Source: Hyphomicrobiales bacterium (lineage in GTDB: Bacteria > Pseudomonadota > Alphaproteobacteria > Rhizobiales > Xanthobacteraceae). Taken from it: DNA of 50,893 nucleotides. The position numbers were made by a program, and so were the translations under genes. The notes beneath the pieces were generated by a model. That model ran no database searches, had not been told where the DNA came from, and was given only the letters and a program-made list of their open reading frames with translations. Position 1 is the stretch's first letter; every line of letters starts with the position of its first letter. Location of the stretch: the NCBI GenBank assembly GCA_027307405.1, contig DAHUXA010000003.1:1-50893 (forward strand), given 5' to 3'. This document shows positions 1-8,900 of this stretch, in pieces.

Positions 1-63
1 ATTTCGTAGTGCGCCGGCACTGTGCTACCCGATGGTTAATCGTCGCGTCCCAGAATAGTCCCC

Positions 64-1236
64 ATGAAGACCGTCACTTGCATCGAAGACCTGCGCGAAC
101 TCGCCCGCCGCAAGGTCCCGAAAGCTTTCTTCGATTACGCCGACAGTGGCTCCTACAGCGAGGAGACTCTGCGCGCAAACCGCGCCGATCTCGAAACGAT
201 CAAGTTGCGCCAACGGGTGATGGTCGACGTGTCGGAGCGAAGCCTCGCCACCACCATCGTCGGGCAGAAAATGAACGCGCCGTTCGCGCTGGCGCCGATC
301 GGGCTTTGCGGCATGCAGCATGGCGACGGTGAAATTCTGTCGGCGCAGGCAGCAAACGATGCCGGCATTCCCTTTATCCTTTCCACCATGTCGATCTGTT
401 CGATCGAACAAGTGGCTGAGGCGACCGGCAGGCCGTTTTGGTTTCAGCTTTATGTGATCCGCGACCGAGGTTTTTCGCAGGATATTCTCGCTCGAGCCGT
501 GGCAGCCAAATGCAATGCGTTAGTACTCACCGTCGATTTGCAAGTGCTCGGCCAACGCCACCGTGACATCAGGAATGGCATGACGGTGCCGCCGGAAATC
601 CGCCTTAAGAACGTCCTCGACATTGCCAGCAAGCCGGCTTGGGCATTCAGCATCCTGAGGAGCAAGAGCAAGAACTTCGGCAATCTTGCCGGCCACGTGA
701 AAGGCATGGAAGACGTGACGTCGCTGGCCCAATGGACCAACAGCCAGTTCGATCCAGCCTTGAATTGGAAAGACGTTGAATGGATCAAGAAACACTGGCC
801 GGGCAAGTTGATCATCAAAGGCATTCTGGACGTCGAAGACGCGAAGACCGCAGTCAAGCTCGGCGCCGATGCCGTCGTCGTATCGAACCATGGCGGGCGT
901 CAGCTTGATGGCGCGCCATCGTCGATATCGGCGTTGCCTGCGATTGCGCAGGCGGTCGGTTCCGATACCGAGGTGCTGTTCGATGGCGGCATCCGCACCG
1001 GCGCCGATATGCTGCGCGCGCTGGCGCTGGGCGCGCGAGCCTGTCTGATCGGCCGCGCCTATGTTTACGGACTCGGTGCAGGCGGTCGCGCCGGCGTCAG
1101 CAAGGCAATCGAAATCCTCCAGAATGAGCTTAGTGTCGCCATGGCACTCACCGGCACCACGCGAGTGGCCGACATCGGTCCACAGGTGCTTGTTGGCGGC
1201 AAGCCGAAGAAGGCCGCGCGTAAACGGAAAGCCTGA
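64..1236 (+). CDS. FMN-dependent alpha-hydroxy-acid oxidase/dehydrogenase (lactate dehydrogenase-like)
   Basis: The 390-residue protein belongs to the FMN-dependent alpha-hydroxy-acid dehydrogenase family (glycolate oxidase, L-lactate dehydrogenase LldD, mandelate dehydrogenase), which oxidises L-2-hydroxy acids to 2-keto acids on a TIM barrel. The family's active-site residues are visible: Tyr25 in FDYADSG, Tyr130 in FQLY, Asp158 in LTVD, Lys252 in IIKG, and the catalytic His276/Arg279 in SNHGGRQLDG. A second glycine-rich phosphate-binding stretch, FDGGIRTG, follows near 307-313. The C-terminus ends in a short basic tail rich in Lys and Arg. No strong Shine-Dalgarno precedes the ATG, but the family N-terminus (CIEDLRELARRKVPK) starts right after it. 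The gene converges on cyanase with only 3 bp between them. The 2-hydroxy-acid substrate cannot be told from sequence. The family is certain; LldD versus a broader glycolate or 2-hydroxyacid oxidase is open. Confidence 0.93.
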   Translation: MKTVTCIEDLRELARRKVPKAFFDYADSGSYSEETLRANRADLETIKLRQRVMVDVSERSLATTIVGQKMNAPFALAPIGLCGMQHGDGEILSAQAANDAGIPFILSTMSICSIEQVAEATGRPFWFQLYVIRDRGFSQDILARAVAAKCNALVLTVDLQVLGQRHRDIRNGMTVPPEIRLKNVLDIASKPAWAFSILRSKSKNFGNLAGHVKGMEDVTSLAQWTNSQFDPALNWKDVEWIKKHWPGKLIIKGILDVEDAKTAVKLGADAVVVSNHGGRQLDGAPSSISALPAIAQAVGSDTEVLFDGGIRTGADMLRALALGARACLIGRAYVYGLGAGGRAGVSKAIEILQNELSVAMALTGTTRVADIGPQVLVGGKPKKAARKRKA

Positions 1237-1239
1237 CGT

Positions 1240-1728
1240 TCAGTCTTCCTTCAATCCGTAAGCCAACGCGTTGCCTGTGGCGCCGTAGTATTTAAATGGC
1301 AGGAACTTGCCAGTCATGCCGATCTTGACGCGGTCGCCTTTCGGGTCGGGCTGACGGTCGATCGTCATATCGAAGTCGATCGCTGACATGATGCCGTCGC
1401 CGAATTCCTCTTCGATCAGCGCTTTCCACGCCGGACCGTTGACCATCACCAGTTCGTAGAAGCGATAGATCAATGGATCCGTCGGCGGCATCGGCGTGCC
1501 GGTGCCGCGCATCGGAACTTCGTTAAGCAAGGCCTGCTCGCTCTTCGTGAGACCGAATAATTTGGCCGCGGCGGCGGCCATCGGCTTGGTCATCTTCTGC
1601 TGGCCGAGGATGCCGCCGGTGATCATCACCGGCGACATGCCGCCAATCTCGGCGCATATATATTTCCAGCTCCAACCTTTTTCGCGTTTGATGTCGAGAA
1701 GTTTCTCCGTGAGATCGGCACGCGTCAT
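1240..1728 (-). CDS. cynS: Cyanase (cyanate hydratase)
   Basis: Cyanase converts cyanate and bicarbonate to ammonia and two CO2 (via carbamate) in the cytoplasm, detoxifying cyanate and releasing nitrogen. The protein has the N-terminal helical, DNA-binding-like domain (about residues 1-80) and the C-terminal catalytic domain. The catalytic triad Arg-Glu-Ser is present in YRFYE and GIMSAIDF, at residues 89, 92 and 115 counted from the start chosen here. The ATG at 1728 is preferred because AAGGAG lies six bases upstream. A longer frame opening with TTG at 1734 would abut that ribosome-binding site. At 162 residues it is slightly longer than the 147-156 usual for the family. No cyanate transporter or carbonic anhydrase gene is next to it; the adjacent gene is a convergent 2-hydroxyacid oxidase, so it is probably monocistronic. 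Confidence 0.96.
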   Translation of the reverse strand: MTRADLTEKLLDIKREKGWSWKYICAEIGGMSPVMITGGILGQQKMTKPMAAAAAKLFGLTKSEQALLNEVPMRGTGTPMPPTDPLIYRFYELVMVNGPAWKALIEEEFGDGIMSAIDFDMTIDRQPDPKGDRVKIGMTGKFLPFKYYGATGNALAYGLKED

Positions 1729-1860
1729 GATCAACTCCTTGTTTGCGTCCCCGCCTGAAGCTGCATTTAAGCAATTTCTACGCCAATCTTTTGCCGAAAT
1801 GAATCTCCTATGGGCTCTAATGGCACTACACCCTAATAACTAACGAGAAAGAGGCACGTC

Positions 1861-3081
1861 ATGCGCACCGAGCGGCTCGAATTCGCGAACGCGAAAGGCG
1901 AGAAATTGTCGGCCCTGATCGACCTCCCGCTTGGCAAGCCGGCTGCCTTCGCGCTGTTCGCGCACTGCTTCACCTGCGGTAAGGATAACCTTGCGGCCAA
2001 GCGCATCTCCGAGCGCCTGGCCATGTGTGGCATTGGCGTAATGCGCTGCGATTTCACCGGGCTAGGCATGAGCGAAGGCAAGTTCGCCGATACGCATTTC
2101 TCTTCGAACGTCGAGGATTTGGTCGCTGCCGCCGATCATCTGCGGAAAACCCATGGGCCGCCCGCGATCCTTATTGGCCATAGCCTCGGCGGCGCTGCTG
2201 CGCTCGTTGCCGCACATCGAATCCCCGACTCGCGCGCGGTCGTCAGTATTGCCGCGCCCAGCGATCCGGCGCATGTCACCGGTCTGTTCAGGGAGCACAT
2301 CGATAAAATCCGCGAACAGGGCGAGGTCGAAGTGCAGCTCGCCGGGCGACCTTTCCGCATCAAGCGTGAATTCCTCGATGACGTCGCGGAGCAACACATC
2401 GAAGCTTCTCTCGCCGATCTTCGCAAAGCACTCCTGGTATTCCACTCCCCCACCGACGACATCGTGGGCATCGAGAATGCCTCGCGCATTTTCACGGCTG
2501 CCAAGCATCCCAAGAGCTTTGTGTCACTCGCCGGCGCGGATCATTTGTTGAGCAAGAAAGGCGATGCCGTCTACGTGGCCAATGTGATCGCAGCCTGGGC
2601 CGAACGCTATCTGGAGCAGCCGGTTGAATGCAGTGACGAGCAGATTGAAGTCGGCACCGTTCTTGTACGCGAAACCGGCAACGGAAAATTCCAGCAGGAG
2701 ATCATGAGTGGACCCCACCGATTTCTTGCCGACGAACCAGTGAAGGTAGGTGGGCTCGACTCCGGCCCCGGCCCTTACGATCTACTGCTCGCGGGTCTCG
2801 GTGCCTGCACGTCGATGACGCTGCGGCTCTACGCCGGGAACAAGCGCTTGCCGCTCGAGCGCGTGTCGGTGCGGCTCACCCATAACAGGATACACGCGGA
2901 GGATTGCCTCAACTGCGAGACCAAGGAAGGCCTGATCGATCGCATTGACCGCAACATCACGCTGGAAGGCGCACTCAGTGCCGATGAGCGCAAGCGGCTC
3001 CTGGAGATTGCCAACAAGTGTCCGGTGCACCGCACACTGGAATCGGATATTGAGATCCGCACCTTTGAGCGGCCAGCTTGA
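1861..3081 (+). CDS. Fusion of alpha/beta hydrolase and OsmC-family peroxidase domain
   Basis: This 406-residue protein joins two enzymes. Residues 1 to about 255 form an alpha/beta hydrolase with nucleophile Ser108 in the elbow GHSLGG, a probable acid in the SPTDD segment (Asp199/200) and His228 in GADHLL. Residues about 265-406 form an OsmC/Ohr-type domain with the two redox cysteines Cys316 (LGACTSM) and Cys387 (CPVHRTLES) used by this family to reduce organic hydroperoxides. A good ribosome-binding site (AGAGG, six bases upstream) supports the ATG. This fusion is a recurrent architecture in proteobacteria. A plausible role is coupled hydrolysis and reduction of lipid or ester hydroperoxides, but no substrate is shown. 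It is divergent from cyanase with about 130 bp between them. Confidence 0.93.
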   Translation: MRTERLEFANAKGEKLSALIDLPLGKPAAFALFAHCFTCGKDNLAAKRISERLAMCGIGVMRCDFTGLGMSEGKFADTHFSSNVEDLVAAADHLRKTHGPPAILIGHSLGGAAALVAAHRIPDSRAVVSIAAPSDPAHVTGLFREHIDKIREQGEVEVQLAGRPFRIKREFLDDVAEQHIEASLADLRKALLVFHSPTDDIVGIENASRIFTAAKHPKSFVSLAGADHLLSKKGDAVYVANVIAAWAERYLEQPVECSDEQIEVGTVLVRETGNGKFQQEIMSGPHRFLADEPVKVGGLDSGPGPYDLLLAGLGACTSMTLRLYAGNKRLPLERVSVRLTHNRIHAEDCLNCETKEGLIDRIDRNITLEGALSADERKRLLEIANKCPVHRTLESDIEIRTFERPA

Positions 3082-3121
3082 ATTCCTTTGCGAGCCTGAA
3101 TAGTTATATTTTCGTTTCGCC

Positions 3122-3346
3122 ATGCAGGACGCCGCGCACGCGCTGACACAACAGTTCCTCGCCTGGATCGCGGAGGCACCGCGCAGTTATGCCGACGCAG
3201 AGGCCTGGCGGAGGAGTTGTCCGCATTTATCGGTCTGGGAAGACGCCATCGCCAACGAGCTGATCAAGTTTGAACACGGCAGCAGCATGAAAGAGTCGCG
3301 AATCCTGCTGACCTCGCGCGGGCGCAAACTCCTCAACGGAAATTGA
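3122..3346 (+). CDS. Small conserved protein of unknown function
   Basis: This 74-residue, mixed-charge soluble protein has no signal peptide or membrane segment. Its N-terminal half reads as an amphipathic helix around FLAWIAEAPRSYADAEAWR, and the C-terminus ends in LTSRGRKLLNGN, which resembles the end of a winged-helix or related small alpha/beta domain. Short proteins of this look are frequent in Hyphomicrobiales, but I do not recognise a characterised family. It lies 40 bp after the hydrolase-OsmC gene on the same strand and may be cotranscribed with it. No clear Shine-Dalgarno precedes the ATG, so the start is the weakest part of this call. Confidence 0.65.
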   Translation: MQDAAHALTQQFLAWIAEAPRSYADAEAWRRSCPHLSVWEDAIANELIKFEHGSSMKESRILLTSRGRKLLNGN

Positions 3347-3424
3347 TCGGCCTTCGAGCGACAATCCGGAAATTAAGGCTGTGGTGAGGGGTTTGGCACA
3401 TCATTTGTATGTGCGGGACTCGTT

Positions 3425-3511
3425 ATGAATAAACCCGCGGATCCCCGACTCGTCTGGGTAGCTACCGTCCTGGCGGTGGCTGTGTGCATTCTCTACGTCG
3501 CGCACATCTAG
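3425..3511 (+). CDS. Possible 28-residue single-span membrane peptide
   Basis: A short frame encodes 28 residues: a polar N-terminus (MNKPADPR) followed by a hydrophobic stretch (LVWVATVLAVAVCILYVA) long enough to cross the membrane once, then HI and a TAG stop. GGGA sits about six bases before the ATG. It lies in the roughly 300-bp space between the small conserved gene and the SOS cassette. Small one-helix proteins of this form occur in alphaproteobacteria, but so do chance frames, so this is tentative. It is probably not part of the LexA-controlled transcript, because the LexA box is downstream of it. Confidence 0.35.
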   Translation: MNKPADPRLVWVATVLAVAVCILYVAHI

Positions 3512-3584
3512 GCTTGGGGTCCCCTCGTCTCCCCTGACCCCATTCCCTTGCGGCTTGACGTCTCCTTTGCGCTTGGCCACACTA

Positions 3585-3599
3585 GAACAAACCATGAAC
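3585..3599 (+). promoter_or_regulatory. LexA (SOS) operator, GAAC-N7-GAAC
   Basis: The bases GAAC at 3585-3588 and GAAC at 3596-3599 are separated by seven bases, which matches the direct-repeat LexA box of alphaproteobacteria exactly. It sits 50 bp before the imuA start, where SOS control of the imuA-imuB-dnaE2 cassette is expected. A TTGACG at 3555-3560 upstream could be the -35 element, putting the operator at or just after the -10 region; no convincing -10 was found. Confidence 0.85.
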
Positions 3600-3649
3600 A
3601 TAAATCACCCCATGGGTTTTGATAACATCGCATCTTCAATGGCTTATGA

Positions 3650-4387
3650 ATGATCGAGCAGCTTCGCCAACGTCTTCTGGCTCTGCAAACGGCACCCAGG
3701 ATCGCGGCCGGTCCTGGGGTCCTGCCCCTCGGCATTCCCGTCATCGATAGAGTGCTTGGCGGCGGCCTCATACGCGGCGCACTGCACGAAATTGCGGCAC
3801 CGGGGGAGGCTCATCTCGCCGCAGCAGCCGGATTTGCTTTGGGGTTGGCGACGCTTGCAGTTCCCTCGCCCCGCTTGTTCTGGATCGTCGAGGACATGGC
3901 GCTCGCCGAAAGCGGCGTCCTGCATGGCGCCGGCCTCGACGCCCTGGGCCTCGCGCCTGAACGACTGGTGATGGTTTCCGTCGCGCATCGCCGCGACTTG
4001 CTCTGGGCGATGGAAGAGGCATTGCGCTGCCGCGCTGTCGACGCGGTGATTGGGGAAATGCGCATCGGAGGTATCGAGAGTGTCGTAGTGAGACGGCTCT
4101 CGCTTGCGGCAGCGGATGGTGGCGCCTTGGCGTTGCTGCTGCGTGCCGCACCATCGAGTGATGCCTCCACCGCCGCCACGCGCTGGATCGTTGGCACCGC
4201 ACCTTCTGTGGCCACGCATGGTCCCGGTGCGCCGCGCTTTGCCGCACAACTTATCCGCAACCGCCGCGGCCCGGCCGGATCATGGATTCTTGAATGGAGT
4301 GACAGCGATGAGCGATTCATCCTCGCAACGCACGCTCAGCCTGTGGCTGCGCCGGCTCTCGACCGACCGTATCGCCAGGTCGCATAA
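3650..4387 (+). CDS. imuA: ImuA, RecA-like accessory protein of the SOS mutasome
   Basis: ImuA is a RecA/SulA-related protein that works with ImuB and DnaE2 in damage-induced translesion synthesis. The 245-residue protein shows the family pattern. An N-terminal helix is followed by GVLPLGIPVIDRVLGGGL near residues 23-41, then GALHEIAAPGEAHLAAAAGF where RecA would have its Walker A loop, here without the GKT signature. After that comes the hydrophobic strand RLFWIVEDM. It is the first gene of the SOS cassette, with a LexA box 50 bp upstream. The coding region overlaps imuB by 80 bp, so translation of the two is probably coupled. A four-codon frame (ATG at 3639) ends in TGA overlapping the imuA ATG; this may be chance. 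Confidence 0.9.
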   Translation: MIEQLRQRLLALQTAPRIAAGPGVLPLGIPVIDRVLGGGLIRGALHEIAAPGEAHLAAAAGFALGLATLAVPSPRLFWIVEDMALAESGVLHGAGLDALGLAPERLVMVSVAHRRDLLWAMEEALRCRAVDAVIGEMRIGGIESVVVRRLSLAAADGGALALLLRAAPSSDASTAATRWIVGTAPSVATHGPGAPRFAAQLIRNRRGPAGSWILEWSDSDERFILATHAQPVAAPALDRPYRQVA

Positions 4388-5858
4388 GCGATCCGCGCCA
4401 CTGGTCATCACCGGTAAGCGCGGCAATGCCGAAGTCCTGACTGCCGTCGATGACGCGGCAGAGCAGCTTGGTCTCTCGCCCGGCCTCGCGTTGGCGCAAG
4501 CGCGTGCCATGCATCCCGGCATCGATGCCGCAGACGAAAACGCCGAAGCAGATATTGCCTTGCTCGAGTCAATTGCCGACTGGTGTTTGCGTTACACACC
4601 GTTGGTAGCCTGCGACGCGCCCGATAGCCTGCTGCTCGACATCAGCGGCTGCGCGCATCTTTACGGCGGCGAACATAAACTGGTCGCCGATCTCGCCGCG
4701 CGCCTGGAAAACGCCGGCTTTGCCTATTCGCTTGCTATTGCCGGCACTATTGGCGGCGCCTGGGCTGCCGCGCATTATGGAGAACCGGCAAGTTACGCTT
4801 GCGGCGAAGAACGCGCACTGCTCGCACCATTGCCACTGTCCGCGCTGCGGCTTCCGCCTGCGACGGTCGCCGGCCTTGACCGTGTCGGCTTGAAGTGCAT
4901 CGGCGATATTGTCGATTTGCCGCGTGCGCCGCTCACTGCGCGCTTCGGTTCCGAAGTGCTGCGTCAGCTCGACCGCGCACTGGGGCACGAACATGAACCG
5001 CTGACACCGCGTTTGCCAGTTGCGCCTTATGTTGCCGAGCAACGCTTTTTCGAACCGATCGCACGCGAGGAGGACGTGTTGGCGATTACGGGACGGTTGG
5101 CGCGGCGGCTACAATTCACGCTGGAACGGCGCGGCGACGGCGCCCGCCGTATCGAGCTGGCCTTGTTCCGCACCGATGGCGTCGTACGCCGCATCGTTGC
5201 CGGCACCTCGCGGGCGCTGCGCGATCCGGACGAGATCCGCGCGTTATTTGTCGAACGCCTCACGGCGCTCGCCGATGCACTCGATCCAGGCTTTGGTTTC
5301 GATATGGCGCGGCTCTCAGTCATTGTCGCCGAGCCCTGCCCGGCCCAACAGATCGGCATCCGGGGCGGTGAGAACGCGGCTGAGTTTTGCCGCCTGGTCG
5401 ATCGTTTGAGCGCACGATTGGGCGCACGCCGCGTGTGTCAGTTAGACGCGCAGGACAGCCACATTCCGGAACTAGCTGAGGTTGCTCTCCCTGCACAGAC
5501 CATCAACGGCGATACCGGCTGGGATGCGTTCCGCCGTTATCGCAGAGAGACAGAGCTTTCGCCGCGTCCGCTGCGGCTGCTGACGCGACCAGAGCCAATT
5601 GAGGCGATAGCGGAAGTGCCGGATGGCCCGCCCTTGCGCTTCCGATGGCGGCGCGCATTGCATGAGGTGATCGCAGCCGAAGGCCCTGAACGCATCGAGG
5701 GCTCCTGGTGGAGCGAACACGGCGGACCAGCCCGGGATTACTTCCGCGTGGAGGATAAAAGCGGCCTGCGTTTCTGGTTGTTCCGCGCCGGGCTCTATCG
5801 CGATCTCGCGCAAGGAGCAGTGGCCCCGACGTGGTTCCTGCATGGGACATTCGCGTGA
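4308..5858 (+). CDS. imuB: ImuB, Y-family polymerase-like mutasome protein (catalytically inactive type)
   Basis: ImuB is a Y-family polymerase homologue that lacks the catalytic acidic residues and acts as a hub linking DnaE2, ImuA and the sliding clamp. The 516-residue protein begins MSDSSSQRTLSLWLRR, where an active Y-family polymerase would carry an Asp in its first motif. The second motif reads LLLDISGCAHLYGG in place of the SxDE pair, consistent with inactivity. The C-terminal stretch RDYFRVEDKSGLRFWLFR, near residues 485-502, is typical of ImuB. The frame is open upstream to 4104, but the ATG at 4308 has GGAG eight bases before it and matches the family start. The gene overlaps imuA by 80 bp and is followed 85 bp later by dnaE2. 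Confidence 0.93.
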   Translation: MSDSSSQRTLSLWLRRLSTDRIARSHKRSAPLVITGKRGNAEVLTAVDDAAEQLGLSPGLALAQARAMHPGIDAADENAEADIALLESIADWCLRYTPLVACDAPDSLLLDISGCAHLYGGEHKLVADLAARLENAGFAYSLAIAGTIGGAWAAAHYGEPASYACGEERALLAPLPLSALRLPPATVAGLDRVGLKCIGDIVDLPRAPLTARFGSEVLRQLDRALGHEHEPLTPRLPVAPYVAEQRFFEPIAREEDVLAITGRLARRLQFTLERRGDGARRIELALFRTDGVVRRIVAGTSRALRDPDEIRALFVERLTALADALDPGFGFDMARLSVIVAEPCPAQQIGIRGGENAAEFCRLVDRLSARLGARRVCQLDAQDSHIPELAEVALPAQTINGDTGWDAFRRYRRETELSPRPLRLLTRPEPIEAIAEVPDGPPLRFRWRRALHEVIAAEGPERIEGSWWSEHGGPARDYFRVEDKSGLRFWLFRAGLYRDLAQGAVAPTWFLHGTFA

Positions 5859-5871
5859 CTTTTCCTTCCCG

Positions 5872-5886
5872 CTCCCCTTGTGGGAG
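5872..5886. repeat. Small palindrome, remnant of a dispersed intergenic repeat
   Basis: The stem CTCCC/GGGAG closes over a five-base loop in the 85-bp spacer between imuB and dnaE2. The surrounding bases (CCCCTTGTGGGAGAGG followed by GCCGAGTGCGGAGC) resemble the short dispersed palindromic elements common in Hyphomicrobiales intergenic DNA. It is probably a degenerate copy with no strong terminator character. Confidence 0.45.
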
Positions 5887-5943
5887 AGGTGCCGAGTGCG
5901 GAGCGATAGCGAACGTGAACGTTAAGAGGGCCTGCGTGCGCAT

Positions 5944-8900
5944 ATGCGTTATCTCGAATTCGCCGTCGCCTCGAATTTCTCTTTCCTGCGGGGAGCCTCG
6001 CACCCGGAAGAGCTGATGGTGCAGGCGGCCCATGTCGGGCTTGCCGGGATCGGGCTGTGCGATCTCAATTCTGTCGCCGGCGTGGTGCGCGCGCATCTGG
6101 CCAAGCGGGAACAGAATCTGTCGCTGCGCTATCATCCGGGCGTGCGGCTGGTGTTCGCCGACGGCACACCTGACGTGCTCGCTTATCCGCGCGACCGCGC
6201 AGGCTGGGGTCGGCTCTGTCGCCTGCTCACTGTGGGAAATCTCCGCGCCGAAAAAGGCGACTGCATTCTCCGGCTCGACGATCTGCTGGCGCACATCTTC
6301 GGGCTTGAATTGATAGCCATGGGCGGCCATGGACCGTCGCTGGCTCGCCTGCGCGAGGCTGCACCTCGTCGCGTACGACTCGCCGCTTCCATGCTTTATC
6401 GCGGGCGCGACCGCGCACGGCTTACGCGCATGCAAGAGTTCGCGCGTGCAGCTTGCGTGCCGCTGATCGCCGTCAACGATGTGCTCTATCACCATCCCGA
6501 CCGGCGCCCCCTCGCCGACGTACTCACCTGCATTCGCGAGAAAACCACCATCGACCTCGCCGGACGTAAACTCGCTGCGAATGCCGAACGATATCTGAAA
6601 CCCCCGCTGGAAATGGCACGGTTGTTCCGCAACGCGCCGGAGGTGATCGAAGAAACAACGGTGCTCAGCGATGCGCTTTCCTTTTCGCTCGACGAGCTGC
6701 GTTACGAATATCCCGACGAACAGGTGAAAGGTTTCAGCAACGCACAGGATGCGCTGGTGCAGCTCACCTACGAGGGCGCCGTCCGCCGTTATCCGCAAGG
6801 GCTTCCCGACAAGGTGCGCGCCAATCTTGAGCACGAACTCAAGTTGATCGCGCAATTGCAATACGCGCCCTATTTCCTCACCGTCTACGACATCGTGAGC
6901 TTTGCGCGCTCACAAAACATTCTCTGCCAGGGGCGCGGTTCGGCCGCCAATTCCGCGGTTTGTTACTGCCTCGGTGTCACTGAGGTCGATGCCGACCGCG
7001 CCGATCTGCTGTTCGAGCGCTTCATCTCACCCGAGCGGCGTGAACCGCCCGATATCGACGTCGATTTCGAGCACGAGCGGCGCGAAGAGGTCATTCAGTA
7101 TATCTACCGCAAATACGGGCGCGAACGCGCAGGCATCGCTGCCACGGTAATTTCCTATCGCGGCCGTTCAGCGATCCGCGAGGTCGGCAAGGCTTTTGGC
7201 TTAAGCGAGGACACCATCGGCGCGCTGTCATCCTCGATCTGGGGTGGCGGTGGCAGTGCGGTGTCGAAAGATGCGGTCACCCGCACCGGCCTCGATCCCC
7301 AAAGCCGGCGTATGCGCCAGGTCCTTGCGCTCGCGCAAGAGATCAACGGTTTCCCGCGCCATCTCTCCCAGCATGTCGGTGGTTTCGTCATCACCCGTAG
7401 CCGGCTCGACGAAGTAATGCCAATCGGCAATGCGGCGATGGATGATCGCACCTTCGTCGAATGGGACAAGGACGATCTCGACGCACTGGGCATTCTGAAA
7501 ATCGACGTGCTCGGTCTTGGCATGCTGTCCTGTATTCGTAAGGCACTCGATTTGGTGGAGAGGCATTACGGCGAGCAGCAAACGCTTGCCACCATTCCGC
7601 CTGAAGACCCCGCCGTGTATCGCATGCTGTGCCGTGCGGATTCACTCGGCGTATTCCAGGTGGAAAGCCGCGCCCAGATGACCATGCTGCCGCGCCTGAA
7701 GCCGGACAATTTCTACGACCTGGTAATCGAGGTAGCGATCGTGCGGCCGGGTCCGATCCAGGGCGACATGGTGCATCCATATTTGCGCCGCCGGCGGGGG
7801 CAAGAGGCGGTCACTTATCCATCGAAAGAACTGGAAGCGGTGCTGTCGAAGACTCTGGGCGTGCCGCTGTTCCAGGAGCAGGCGATGAAGATCGCCATCG
7901 TCGCCGCCGGCTTCACACCTTCGGAAGCCGACCGGCTGCGGCGCGCCATGGCGACATTCAAACGTGTCGGCACCATCGGTACTTTCCAGCGCAAGATGAT
8001 CGACGGCATGTTGGCCAACGGCTACGCTCGCGACTTTGCCGAACGCTGTTTCCAGCAGATCGAGGGTTTCGGCGAATACGGCTTTCCGGAAAGCCACGCG
8101 GCGAGCTTCGCGCTTCTGGTCTATGCCTCGGCCTGGCTGAAATGCCGTTATCCGGATGCTTTTGCTGCTGCGCTCTTGAATGCACAGCCGATGGGTTTCT
8201 ACGCACCGGCGCAGATCGTGCGCGACGCGCGCGAGCACGGCGTCGAGGTGCGGCCGCCCGACATCAATCATTCGCTCTGGGATTCGACGCTCGAATCGGG
8301 CCCACATGCAGCGGAGCGCCTGCACGAACTGCATCGCGACATGCGTGATGACATACGGACAGCTCATGCAGTGCGTCTCGGTCTGCGCGAGATCAAAGGA
8401 CTGAGCGAGAAGGATGCCAAGCTGGTCATGGAAAAACGCGGCGTTGCTTACGACTCCGTGCGTGATTTATGGCTGCGCAGCGGACTTTCTCCACACGTGC
8501 TGGAACGGTTGGCAGATGCCGACGCCTTCGGCTCGCTCGGTCTTACTCGCCGCGAAGCGCTATGGGCAGCCAAGGCACTTGGCCGGGTCGGCGATCGCGA
8601 TGACGATCTGCCGCTGTTTGCCACCGATGGCGGCGTCGTGCCGGTCTACATCATCTCGCGCGAGCCCGACGTGCGCCTGCCGCCGATGCCGATCGGCGAG
8701 GAAGTCATTAACGACTACCGTTTCCTGCATCTGTCGTTGCGCGCGCATCCGGCGCAATTCCTGCGCTCTGACCTTAGCGCTCGAGGCATCAAGCAAAACG
8801 ATACGCTTCGCCGTACAGCCTCCGGCGCCCGCACACGTATTTCAGGCCTGGTCACTTGCCGGCAGCGGCCCGGCTCGGCCAACGGGGTCGTGTTCATGAC

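Noticed and set aside
5911-5930. GAAC and a second GAAC near the dnaE2 start, as a second LexA box
   Set aside because: The two copies are separated by only two bases, not the seven required.
5503-6861. A 452-residue open frame on the minus strand across imuB and dnaE2
   Set aside because: It lies antisense to two certain genes (ImuB C-terminus and the DnaE2 PHP domain). Its residue composition is that of a high-GC shadow frame and no family motif is present.
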